Assembly (NCBI GenBank): GCA_030762895.1
Contig: CM061065.1
Span: 73,235,676 to 73,299,675 of the forward strand
Origin: Sophora flavescens
Taxonomy: Eukaryota > Streptophyta > Magnoliopsida > Fabales > Fabaceae
Length of the DNA: 64,000 nucleotides
Reading direction: 5' to 3'
The notes under the pieces are model-generated. The model made no database searches. It was not told the DNA's origin and saw only the letters and a list, made by a program, of their open reading frames with translations. This document shows positions 30,956-41,543 of this stretch, piece by piece (position 1 is the first letter of the stretch; each line of letters opens with the position of its first letter). The position numbers were made by a program, and so were the translations under genes.

Positions 30956-31289
30956 CGACCTCTCTCATAATTCCTTCATCGTAAATACTATACCTTCCAT
31001 TAGAAAATCTCACATCCTCATCCCTTTCAGATACATTCCTATGACCACCATTTACAGGCCAAACCTTCCCTCCACCTTGACCATACAACCACCTATCACT
31101 GACATAGCTAGACCTACCAGTTACATTGTCAACTAAACCTCCAAACTTAACATCCACCAGAGGAACAAGCCCACCAAACAGAATGATAAAGAAAAACAAA
31201 CCCAACAAACTAATGCTAGCAACCTTCTTAGTTTTCACCTCACCCTTCTTGTTGACAAAGCTTATAGAACGAAGGGTTGGAATCTGCAT
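30948..31289 (-). CDS. Chimeric 113-aa ORF: LRR fragment fused to bZIP17/28-like transmembrane segment
   Basis: It begins MQIPTLRSISFVN (TIR-borne receptor-kinase sequence) and continues without a break as KKGEVKTKKVASISLLGLFF, FIILFGGLVPLVDV, a hydrophobic transmembrane segment with its preceding basic KTKKVAS stop-transfer side, then a Gly-rich luminal part ending EGIMREVDN. The fusion point is at the inner TIR border (about 31248). It has an ATG and no internal stop. Whether it is transcribed is unknown; MULE TIRs can act as promoters. Confidence 0.6.
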   Translation of the reverse strand: MQIPTLRSISFVNKKGEVKTKKVASISLLGLFFFIILFGGLVPLVDVKFGGLVDNVTGRSSYVSDRWLYGQGGGKVWPVNGGHRNVSERDEDVRFSNGRYSIYDEGIMREVDN

Positions 31290-31611
31290 AAGAGCTTCGA
31301 CGTCGATTTTACAGACTATGCAAGGAACTCATACTAAATTCCAAGAGAGACTAATCTGTCTCATATGAATTTTGTAAGGGACCATTTTGGCCCATTTCCA
31401 CGGTGGCAGCCCCGTGAGAAATGAATACTGACACGTCAGCAAAAACGTGGGCCACGTAAGCTGGTAACCTGCGGTCAAAGGTGGTCAACTCACGGATGGA
31501 CCAATATGTCCCGGTAAACACATTCTTAAGGACTAGATGGATAGTTTTTTTTGGATAGGGACTATTTCAGACCCGAGTGTTTTTCTCAGGGACCAAATTG
31601 GGGGTTTAGTC
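31249..31611 (-). repeat. Right terminal inverted repeat of the Pack-MULE
   Basis: 363 bases, the inverted partner of 29050-29422, ending GGGTTTAGTC before the TSD TTGAAAATA. Confidence 0.9.
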
Positions 31612-31620
31612 TTGAAAATA

Positions 31621-33185
31621 TTTAGAAAGTCAAGGGTGAGGGTTTGACGCGGGGGGGGGGTGGGGTGTTTAAAGGGTTGGGGGGAAGGGTATTTAGGGAA
31701 TAAAGGAACATTAAAGAGGGAAGGGAGGTGGGAAAATGAATTTGTGGGGTGCCAAAATTAAAAGTTGTTTCTCGAATGTCTTGTCAAAATCAACATTGAG
31801 TGGATTCTTGTCAATGGGATCTTAGCATTTCAATATATTTATTAACAGTACCTTTTTTTAAGCTTTTATTTTGTTTTTCAAATTTACCCTTATTGAAGTT
31901 TTTTATTTGAATAAAGTCAAAATTACTTTTATTTTTGTATTTTGTAGTTGCCTTTCCACACTTCAAACTAATTATAATTATTTATATTCTCTACTTAATT
32001 TATTTACTTCAAATTAATAATATATAAACCAACATATGTGATTCAAGTGGCAAGTAGCTTGATTTTACTTAAATAAAATCTCGGATTCGAGTCTTGTGAA
32101 TAGGAAGGAAAAAAAAGACACTGAGAGAGTTTTGTCCCCTTTCATGGGGCTTCCCAACTTGACTTAGATTAGTCGGAGTTCAATATAATTTTCAAATATG
32201 GAGGGTCTCCAACAAAAACAGTAATATTTAAAAATTAAAACTAATTCCGATGCATATTTTTCATCTTTTCACTCTCCCTTGATTTCTTTGTTAGAATTTA
32301 ATGGGGTTTATGGGGTGTGTGTTTTTCCGATGTTTCTTCCTTATTTCTTTCATAGCCTATGAGATTTCAAGTATATCCATATTGCTTTGTATATGTTAAA
32401 AATTGATTTCCTCTTCATTCTTATTAATAAATTCTCCTTAACCCTGATAAATTTAAAAAAATATATATATAACTATCAAACATTTGTATGCCACAATTGT
32501 AAATAGTACTTTTAACCTTTTTGTTTTGAGTTCCAAATTTAGTTTCTGTATACTTAATGAATATTAAACTGCTAGCTACCGTGTTGAAACTAAATTATAG
32601 TTTCACTATAAGAATTTTTATTTTATTTTTGCTACTAACAGGCAATTAACTACATCTTACATATTGACTATGATAGTATGATATGCATCGCCCATTCGAA
32701 ATTCCCTCAGTTTGCCATGAACTTGCTTTCAATATATAATATTATATTATATGTTACAAGTGTACCATATCATATATGAATTCTTGATACGTTATTTTAG
32801 GAGTCATACGATAGTGATAGTGAAGTATGGAGAAGGCTCTTCAATATGCATCCAATGGTTGACTCAGAAGTATGAGCATGAGGTGTCAGGTTCTACGAAG
32901 AAGAGGCAAGGTTTTTTGGGGTCACAACTTAGATATTGTCACTCATCAATCTATGGCTACTTCATCTACAACATGGAGATCGATGAATGATGATGATGGA
33001 GCAAACTTTGATTAATTAGTTATGCTTTTGTTTATCGTTTTGTAGACTTGTTTTGAGTAAACTTGGATTGACTTGTTAGGCTTTTATTTCTCATTTTGTA
33101 GAGTTATTTTAAACAAATTTGGATTGATTAGTTATACTTTGTTTCTTGTTTTATAAATAGTTATAGGTCTATACAAATAGTTCCA
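31621..33185. other. Intergenic, AT-rich, mostly unassigned
   Basis: Contains a G run (about 31651-31660), a possible SINE (32050-32235), and three loosely similar 60-base units at 33005-33165 (each with 'ttggattga.t.gttag' and 'cttgttttatag/catttttgtag' variants). The frame at 32751-32990 has no recognisable homology. Confidence 0.4.
32050..32235 (+). repeat. Possible tRNA-derived SINE fragment
   Basis: 'aagtggcaagtagcttga' followed about 30 bases later by 'ggattcgagtcttg' resembles the A and B boxes of a tRNA-type RNA polymerase III promoter. The body ends in 'gagggtctcc'. Neither a clear poly-A/T tail nor a target duplication could be assigned. Confidence 0.35.
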
Positions 33186-33189
33186 AGCA

Positions 33190-34190
33190 AGTTTATAAAA
33201 AAAATGACGGCAAGATGAGCAGACAAGCTAATGTGAGCATGGATTCACAAAGGCAAGGACCAAGCATTGAATACTTACATGGACTCATGACAACGTCAAG
33301 GCTAACAAGAGTCCAGGATACTCTAAAGAAGAGTCTCAGATACTCTAGTTAGGAATAGGGGCTAAGACCTTTGTATAGAGTAAAGTTCATGTAATAAAAG
33401 TAGGGATGGGGACCTATGTATAGAGTAGAACTTTTGTAATAAAAGTTCTTATTAAAAAAGCACTTGGGTAGTTTAGACTTTTGGACTTTTACTTTGGACT
33501 TAGGATTATTAGGCCTCTTGTACCAATAGGCCCAATTGGGATTTGATGAGGGAGGCGCAAATTTGGAATTAGAAGGTGATGAGCACTTTGCCTAACCTAT
33601 ATAAGGCTCTCTTGTAACTCATTTAACAACTTTGAATTCATTTGCAAACTTCTCACACTTGCGAGTTGAGTTGAAAGAGAGAGTTCTCTTCTTCTTGGTT
33701 GATGAGTTGAACCAATTGATTCTTATCTTGAATATTCTTATTCAAGTGGTGAATCTACAATGGCCTATCAATTCAATCTCTTCTCCAAGAGTTGAATAGT
33801 GGTGCCTTCTTCATCTTCTCTTCTTCATCTATTTTCTATTTTCTTGTTCTTTAATTCCTTCTCTTTACTTCCTTGCAATTTACCTTTTCATAGCTTAGAT
33901 TTACTTTCATGTTCTTAATTTCTATTCATGTCAATTGTCTTCTCTTCTATTCCTTTTCATTTCCCTCTTGATTCTTCGCTTGAAGATCAAGTTCATTTCA
34001 ATTGTGTTCTTGAATTGTGTTTGATCTAAAATCTTAAAACAATTTGATCAAAGTAGATCCTAAAATGCTAAGTGATCAATTCTAGATCACATCACAAGCA
34101 CCAATCACTTCAAGTTTGAAAATCTTTCACTTTTAGATAGAGTCCGTGACTAAAAGTCATTAATTACATATCTATTACATATCAATCAGG
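33190..34190 (+). repeat. Possible 3' end of a Gypsy element plus LTR
   Basis: The first part reads 'cttacatggactcatgacaa', in frame YLHGLMTTSRLTRVQDTLKK, like the GPMTRARTKKLQE-type end of plant Gypsy polyproteins. It is followed by an LTR-like stretch with a TATA box (CCTATATAAGGC, about 33596-33607) and a pyrimidine-rich 3' half. No partner LTR is in the window. Confidence 0.35.
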
Positions 34191-36389
34191 ACTAAAAAAT
34201 AGAAAATATAGAGGAATATTAGTTCAAATTAGAAAGAGAATATTAATTCTAAACAAACATTGATGAACATTAATGCTGATTGGGTGTTGCTCAAATTCAA
34301 AATCCACCTAGCATGAATGCAAAATTCACGAGAGTGACACATGTAAAATTGGGCGAGAGGCCTTGAAATACCCGCCAAAATGGCATGAAGCATTTTTTTG
34401 TAAAAATAAATATAAAGGGGAATGATGAATTTGTTTAACATATTATAAATTATTTATAACATAAGAAAATTACTAGAATATAATAAGAAGTATTATGTGC
34501 TTTAAAATAATAAAAAATGAGTTATTATCATAATAAACCTGGAGATATATTCTGTTTGCATCCAAGTATTAAGTTATGCAACCCTAACAGAAAAGAAAAG
34601 GTGAAGAAGAGGAGGAGGAGAAGAAGAAGAGGAGAAGGAAAAGAGAACAAGAAGGGGAAAAGAGTAACAAAGGAGGGAGAAGAAAACGAGATATTCAAGG
34701 ACTTCAAACAAGGTGGGGGATTTAAATTATTTTTAGGTTTAATTTAAATTGGGAAAAATTCATATGAATGCTGCCCTAGGTTTTGGGTCACGCATTTAGG
34801 GTGTTACCCAATGAGTGTCGTGCATGCCCATATATGTATTTCTGAAAAATTATTCTCATGTGATGAGCACCAGGTATCTAAAGCTGACGGCTAGCCCCAG
34901 GCAACAACTCAATTTTTCTGATCTCCGATTTTCTTCACACCGACTTCTAAGAAGCTAAGGACTTAGAATTAGTGTAAACAAAGTAAATTTGATAGGAGGT
35001 AATGTAATATCACAAGAGATTTATTAAGATCATATTAGAAGGGATTATGGTGAAATTGGCAAAAGAAAACAAAATTGTCACGAATAAATTTAATAAGCTA
35101 TGTTAAAATGCTTGTGGCATAATGTGGGGTAAAATGAGTTGTATTAATGGAATCACTTGGTGCTTTTATAGATAAATTTAAGATATGTTTAATTAAGAGA
35201 ATTTAGATGATGTTTTCATACGATCTTCGGCATGACTAATGGTATGAGGATGTGTTAGTATCGTAAACCTAGCATATAATAATGGTTAAGGGAAGGAGAG
35301 GAATATGATTATGGACTGTGTTTATAGGCTATGAACTTATGAAATACATAAGGATAAGAAGAGATATAGGAAGTCTTGAGTGTAGTTATATGGGTGATAT
35401 AGATGCTTATGTTCTTGTTGGAGCTAAGAATGGCTATAGCTTATGATTGAGTTGGTTCTTATGGTAAGAAGAGGGTATCGTTGTAAATATTACTTGGTAA
35501 ATGTGCTAGATACGATAAGGAACGTTAGTCAAGATGGTTAATGTACCCAATAAATGTTAAGAAAGTAATTAAGTGAAAATGACATAAAGAATACGTGAGT
35601 TATTGTCCTATTCTATATTTATGAGGGTCTATGGGCAATGACATTTTTCTTCAAGTGATTATTTAATTATGAGTTTGTTGCATGCTTGTATCTTGAGTTG
35701 GTTGAGCCTTGAAGGTGATATGATTGCTTATTTTAATGAATAATATTTGCTATGAGACTGTTGAAATATGCCAAGGTAAAGTTTGTTGGGTCCTCTATGT
35801 AATTGCATATAAAGTAAGTGGTATAATGGATTGGTAAGGTGATACAAAATATGAGTCGAATGGCTATAATGTTGCCCACATGTATTTGTGATTTAAAACC
35901 TTATGGACTTAATTCATTACCGCTAAGGTGGTTATGCAAGCTATGTTACGAAACATAGTGGACATATGGTATTGTAAGGCATGATATAATATTTTTGGTG
36001 TTTTGGTATGATGCTTAGACATTGGACAAGACTTGGTGTGTTCGATCGGTCAACGGATTCAACTGGTATATAAAGATGACCATCGGAATGTGGGGCCTCT
36101 AGTGAAAAACCCTGAAGTTCGGAGGGTGGTTGTGTAGTGACCAAGGTCACTTGTCGGTCAGAAAACTCAACCGAGATATAAATGCAACTGTCGGAGTGAG
36201 AGACTCTAGTGAACAACTCCAAGGGGATAGACAAACATCTTGCCCAATGGAAAATTGATTTCATAGCAAGTGAAGATTTGCTATGTAAAGTTATGTACAA
36301 TGTAAAGTACTGAAAGGCATACATTTATTGAGATGATTATTGTTAAGTCACAAAGTGTTTAACTCTGTCATGCGTCTGACTCATACTCC
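34191..36389. other. Intergenic, no gene recognised
   Basis: Contains a purine tract (34590-34690, 'gaagaggaggaggagaagaa' type) and two degenerate copies of a roughly 110-base unit at 36035-36125 and 36150-36235 (both with 'tcggtca..a..caac..g.tatata', 'tcggag/tcggaa' and 'ctctagtgaa'). The minus-strand frame over 35941-36324 is produced by that duplication, and I do not believe it is a gene. Confidence 0.4.
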
Positions 36390-38195
36390 GGTTAGCCCAT
36401 GTGTGTTTTGATGAATCCAAAAATTAAGCAAATGATTTTAATTGAACTGTGTGAGTATTGCTAATCATCTACTTGAGTTGTGCAGAAAGATAGTATGCAT
36501 CTGATCTCAAAGCATAGCAAGAGCAATGCATCTGAAGATTGACTCAAGCTAAAACTAAGGCCAATATTATATCTCAGACTCCTTGTCTCCAAAGTATTAA
36601 GTAGTCAAAAGCAAGAAGACTCGGTGATAAGCTGTTCTAAGCAAGAAGGCAAAATGTCACTCCTAATCTAGCGTCTACAAGATTGATAGATGAAGATAGC
36701 ATATCATCAACTCAATTAATTTTTTGTGAGAAGACTATGTCAAAGAATGATCTACTCAAACATTTCTTTTGTACCTATCAGTATTCGAAAGTAGGAAGAT
36801 CAAGAAGTCATCTAAAAGATATACACTGATCAAATGCTCCTCGAAGCAACAATAGATTTCATACACAAATCTTCTGAAGAAAGTTGAATGAAGTTGGATC
36901 AAGACTACAGACAAGATCTTCATTGAAGACTCAGATCAGGAAGTGTCTGATCATAACAAAATGTGTCTGAACTTCTGACAAGATTCATGAACTACACTTA
37001 TATCAGAACTACTCGAAGAATTTAAAGGATGTTCAAGATTATATCTCTAAAATTGAAGAAGTGAAGCATTAAAGTATGAAGCTACGTTTTATCTCTCATG
37101 GCTGAAGCAACATTCATAAGAAGGAAATACTTTATGAAGAAATTGCTTGGAATCTAGATGAAAGTGGTTTGATTAAAAAGAGGAATTAATTAATTTAAAA
37201 GGAGTATATTTATTTATTCCATGTCTTATATCAAAATCAAAAGTAAGAAGAAACGACAAAGGGCAATTCTGCAAAATGTCTCTTATGCAATAAAGAGGAA
37301 AGCTACTTTATCTGAGCCTTTCTCAGTGTTTCACAAATGAGGAAAAAAATGCTTCCCAAAGCAAAGAAAGCATATCTGCTATGCTCTGTGGTTAACCAAA
37401 GGATTTCCAACGTTCTTTAGCATTTATTGCCAGGTCAGAACGGCTATTATCCAAATGATAAAGAACAAAGACCTCTGATTGCACCTCAATGGATCTTTTG
37501 TGATCATGTATAAATTGAAGAAGTCAAAGACCTAAAGCAGAAGAGATGAGAATATAGAAAAGAAAACTCTGAAGGAAAATTCCATTCGAAAGAAAAGTTT
37601 TCATACTGAGGATACAAAAAGCTGAAAGCTCTCATCACTCTCATCATATTCTCTCAAAGCTCAAAACCATTTAAAGAAGAACTCAATGGCAACTTACCAG
37701 ATCTTAAATTCATATTCACTTCTTGAAGTGTTATTCGGTTAGATTACTATTGTAATACTGAAGATGTGCTTCAAACAACCCTAAAACTCTCTAAGCCTGA
37801 AGAGGCTTGTTTCAAGAATACTTGTGTTGATCCTGAAGAGGCTAGGTGTGCAAACAATACTTGTGTTGAGCCTGGAGAGGCTAAGTGTGCAAATAATACT
37901 CGTCTATAACCTTGATTAGTTATAGTGTTAAAACTTGGTGGAGCCAAGGACTGGATGTAGCCCAAAGATTGTGGGTGAACCAGGATAAATATCTAAGTAC
38001 TTTATTTTCCTTAGATCTTTACTTTATCTTTCAGTTTATTTAACTATCTCGGTGATTAAATGGGGAGTGTTAATAGCTGCTATTCAGTTTGCTTAAAAAG
38101 GCGTCCGTGACCAAGCATCTTATCTGCACTGAATTTTGTTTTGTGCTTGAAAACTCTTATTTGCGAAAACACTATTCAACCCCCTATTGTTGTGT
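36390..38195 (+). repeat. SIRE-like Copia LTR, apparently solo
   Basis: The left end is 'gttagcccatgtgtgttttg', the right end 'gaaaacactattcaaccccc', the usual ends of SIRE/Maximus LTRs. Near the right end are three direct repeats of about 43 bases at 37790-37910 with 'cctgaagaggct' and 'aatacttgtgttga', and the conserved block 'aaggactggatgtagccc...gtgaaccaggataaa' that also occurs in the LTR of element C. No gag-pol or second LTR is adjacent. Exact borders are uncertain. Confidence 0.6.
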
Positions 38196-38306
38196 TGTTT
38201 TGTGCTATTTCACTTATATATTGCACTGTTGTGCTATTATGTTCTGTTTATCCCTCAATGATTTTTTGGACTCACCCCCGCCCTTTTTGGTTTTAACTTC
38301 ATGTAC

Positions 38307-38719
38307 CACTAGTGCAGAAAAGGGATTTCACATCATTTTTTTTTTGGCTTTTCACATTGGTTTTCAAACTGATGTTGACACGGTCGATGTGGTTTATTGC
38401 CACTTTTCACATCGGTTTTAAAACCAATGTCAAAAATTCTATTTCAGCAAGACAATAATTCTTGTTCAACACTTTTCACATCGGTTTCTTAAAAAACTGA
38501 TGTGGTAACCCCGCTTTCCACATTGGTTATTTTAAAAACCGATGTGATAACCCAACTATTCACATCGGTTTTAAAAATAACCGATGTGTAAAGTGGGGTT
38601 ACCACATTAGTTTTTTAAGAAACCGATGTGAAATGTTGGGTTATCACATCGGCTATTTCAGAAATCGATGTGAAAGAGTTTTATTTTTTAAAAAAAAAAA
38701 ACATCCCTTTACAGTAGTG
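38307..38719. mobile_element. Small CACTA-type element with CACATCGGTT subterminal repeats
   Basis: It begins CACTAGTGCAGAAAAGGGAT and ends ATCCCTTTACAGTAGTG, so the ends are inverted CACTA motifs with a shared (A)AAGGGAT. Both subterminal halves are built of 'cacatcggttt' and its inverse 'aaaccgatgtg', about a dozen copies, as expected of transposase-binding motifs. It is 413 bp and non-coding. A perfect 3-bp target duplication is not seen (TAC on the left, ACA on the right). Confidence 0.75.
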
Positions 38720-38991
38720 ACAATCCTTTCCCCTGTAATCCACAGATCAATATAGAATCTAAATATTCTCAACACAATCACTTTTGTACAACCAAAACAC
38801 ACTAAATTAAAAGATTACAAACAATAAATATATTCAATTACATTCAGACAACAAAGATAATTAGAAACCAAAAGGCTACATATGATATATTATAGATTTC
38901 ATGTCAAAACATATATCAGTCAAAAGTATACTATAGCTAGTACAAGATGCGTTTATTATAAACTAACTACATACAAACTATGGTAATTGGT

Positions 38992-39068
38992 AATTGAGCA
39001 TGAAGTTAGTTTATATGTAGTTAGTTTATTATAAACTAACTACATATAAACTAACTTCGTGCTCAATT
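38992..39068. repeat. 77-nt near-perfect palindrome
   Basis: Arms 38992-39029 and 39031-39068 are inverted copies of 38 bases with one mismatch (gcatgaag / cttcgtgc) around a single central T at 39030. The unit 'gttagtttat' and its inverse 'ataaactaac' occur twice per arm and again at 38951-38970. It could extrude or give a hairpin RNA. Confidence 0.85.
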
Positions 39069-40858
39069 CTCTTGTGAAGCGCATTACTCATGCAAGACTT
39101 CAACTCGTAACACTTTGTCAAAGTGTACAAGCATCTCACAATCCAACATCAATTCCAATTGATCACATGCTTCATGTTTTAAGACAATCAAACATACCAC
39201 AAAATTAGCTCCATTGAATTTATAAGATCATCCCTTGCAACCTCTCTATCAAGTGTTTCACTCATCCTCACTTGGGTGTGATTCACTCTCCATTCCAATC
39301 ACAATGCACTCCTCAATCCTAATCTTGACAAGATGCTAAGAACACATATCACACATGTTAATGCAACACATATCATGAGAACTTTTATTTGTATGTAATG
39401 GGGTTAAGGTGGGGTGGATAAAATCAAGGATATAAGCTAAACTACCTTGACTTCAAGGAATGTGGACTCTTGGGGTTTCCATTACTTAGCTAGGTAACAA
39501 GCACGCACATAAGCACACAATTTGTGATATTTCCCATTTTATTTATTTACAACTCTCTTTTTTTCTCTTTTTCTTTTGTTTTCTATCTTCTTGTTTTCTT
39601 TTCCTCTTTCCTTTCTATCCCTTTTATTTTGCCTTTTTCTCACTTTTTTGTAAACTTTCTCAGTTCCTTTTTCTCTTTGACTTTTTCTACTTTTCTCTCT
39701 TTTTTTTTCTTTCTTTCAAACATTTTTTTTTCATAGTAGGCATCTTAAGTGACCTACTCACACCCCAAACTTAATTTTCTTGCTTGTCCCTAAGCAAGAG
39801 AACAACCCCAAACTTAAGTCCAAACATTCCTCTAAGCCAAAATTGTTTTTTAGAATAAGGCTTATAATGTGCTATCAAGACAAGAAAAATAGGCCAAGGC
39901 TCAATTAGGCATAGCAATGGCAAATGATAGGATAGCAATTATGGCACTGAGCTTAAACAAAGAATTATTGCCTCAATCATTTATGCATATGCAACAACAA
40001 TGCAACAGTGACAAGCATCAAGGCAAGAAAAAGTGAGAACATGCAAATGATGGATAAGCACACATCAAAGAAATCAAGTCCTCTGGATTATGTGTCAGAG
40101 TATTTGGGCTCAACAGCTCACAGTTTAGGATTATGTGCAAGAGAAAATCCATGCATCCAACATTGCATATTCATAGTATGAAAGATTGTCAACAAACAAG
40201 TCACAGGGATCAAAGGTCTCAATGACATCATAGGCTCAACTAGTACACAATGCATGATGCTAGAAATTTCAGCCAATTAAAACGTTCTATGCTTACAAGA
40301 GCATCTACACAAAAATTCATTCCTAATGACAAATATGTACAATTTATTTAAATGTGTACAAATTATTCAACTAAGAGGTTTCAAGTAAGGAGGATTAAAA
40401 AGTGACGAGTTAAGAACACCCCCTTTCTTCTGCACTTTGGATGAAGCATGTGCAATTTTTTTTCTTCTCATGGCCAGTGCTCAGCGCTGGGAACCCGCGC
40501 TCAGTGCCCACTGTGCAGGTTTTCTGCTGATTCTGCTTTCTGTTTGCTCTTAGCGCTCACAATAGCTCTCACAATAGCACCCGGCGCCCCCAGAGGGTCA
40601 ATTTCACCATTTTCTTGTGTCATTTCTCCCATTCCTTTGGTCCTTTTTCCTTAGATGTTCCTGTACAACAATTCAAAGCAATTTATACCACATTAGATAG
40701 CCTACACATCAAGGAACCACTCAACAACTCAATGAATTATTTATGTTTTTCATGATAAGGAACAAAAAGGAAAAAAAATGCAAGAGGAAAAATGCTTGGG
40801 TTGCATCCCAAGTAGCGCTTCTTTAACGTCACTAGCTCGACGCCTGATTATTTGATGC

Positions 40859-41543
40859 TCAAGGTGGTCTGAAGGATGAAAAGAATGGTGACTTGTTGTT
40901 GCTTTTCTTGCCACCACTCCTCACATTGTTCTCAATATCAAACATTTGTGTATTCCCCTTCTTTGATGAATGATCCTTTATTGGCCAAAGAGGTTGGAAC
41001 TGATATGACCATTGAGACTTCTTCTTCTTTTTCCTTCTTTTTCCATTGCTCTTCTTTTTCTTTTGATGTTCATCCTTAGAAATTTTCTGCACCTCTTGAC
41101 TTTGCACATAATGAACTTAAGCATGGAGAATTGATGAAGTCTCCATAGGCTCCCTATCAAACATTTTCATAACCATTTGTACTCCATTCACCCTCAATAC
41201 AAGCTCTCCTTATGATACATCAATCGAGGCACCGGCGGTAGCTAAGAAGGGTCTCCCAAAAATCAAAGAAATGTTCACATATTCCTCAATATCCAAGACA
41301 AAGAAATCCATGGGAAATATGAACTTTCCTACTTTCATAAGCAAGTCCTCCACCAAACCATATGGTCTCCTAATTGATCTATCCACAAGTTACATGGAGA
41401 TCATGGTTGGTTCTACATCATGAATACCAAGTCTCTTCATCATGGATAATGGCATAAGTTTGATACTTGCTCCAAGGTCGGATAGGGCTCTAACATTTAT
41501 TATCTCCCTAATGACACATGGTATGGTAAAGGATCTTGGATCC
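40859..41543 (-). pseudogene. Element D protease and Lys-rich tail
   Basis: The minus strand reads SFTIPCVIREIINVRALSDL, GASIKLMPLSMMKRLGIHDV, then after a stop VDRSIRRPYGLVEDLLMKVG, KFIFPMDFFVLDIEEYVNIS and LIFGRPFLATAGASIDVS. This is a Gypsy aspartic protease with the DLGAS motif and the LGRPFLAT-type flap. It continues through QKISKDEHQKKKKSNGKRRK to a stop at 40859. The protein stops where RT should begin. At 41543 it is cut by element C. Confidence 0.75.

Larger units (their letters stand above)
29050..31611 (-). mobile_element. Pack-MULE with bZIP17/28-like and receptor-kinase gene fragments
   Basis: A 2562-bp element flanked by a perfect 9-bp TSD TTGAAAATA (29041-29049 and 31612-31620). 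It has long terminal inverted repeats (29050-29422 and 31249-31611) with ends GACTAAACCC / GGGTTTAGTC. Long TIRs plus a 9-bp TSD define a Mutator-like element. Instead of a transposase it contains, on the minus strand, the transmembrane and luminal part of a bZIP17/28-type transcription factor gene in several pieces. On the plus strand, at the inner edge of the left TIR, is an LRR exon of pollen-receptor-kinase type. Confidence 0.9.
38720..41543 (-). mobile_element. Gypsy element D (minus), 3' part; gag-protease only
   Basis: The protease region at 41160-41543 runs on the minus strand into a Lys-rich tail and a stop at 40859, with no reverse transcriptase after it. Next on the minus strand come a 1-kb non-coding region and 'gcttgtccctaagcaagaga/ccccaaacttaattttcttg' (39763-39800), the same purine-tract motif that borders the LTRs of A and B. 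A putative LTR therefore begins at about 39759 and runs left. The element continues beyond the C insertion at 63439-64000 and out of the window. Confidence 0.65.

Noticed and set aside
32751..32990. 79-aa frame as a transposase fragment
   Set aside because: No recognisable transposase motif; short and isolated.
34517..34747. 76-aa Lys/Arg/Glu-rich frame
   Set aside because: It is the translation of a purine microsatellite-like tract.
35941..36324. 127-aa minus-strand frame with two similar halves
   Set aside because: The similarity comes from a degenerate DNA duplication and no family pattern was recognised.
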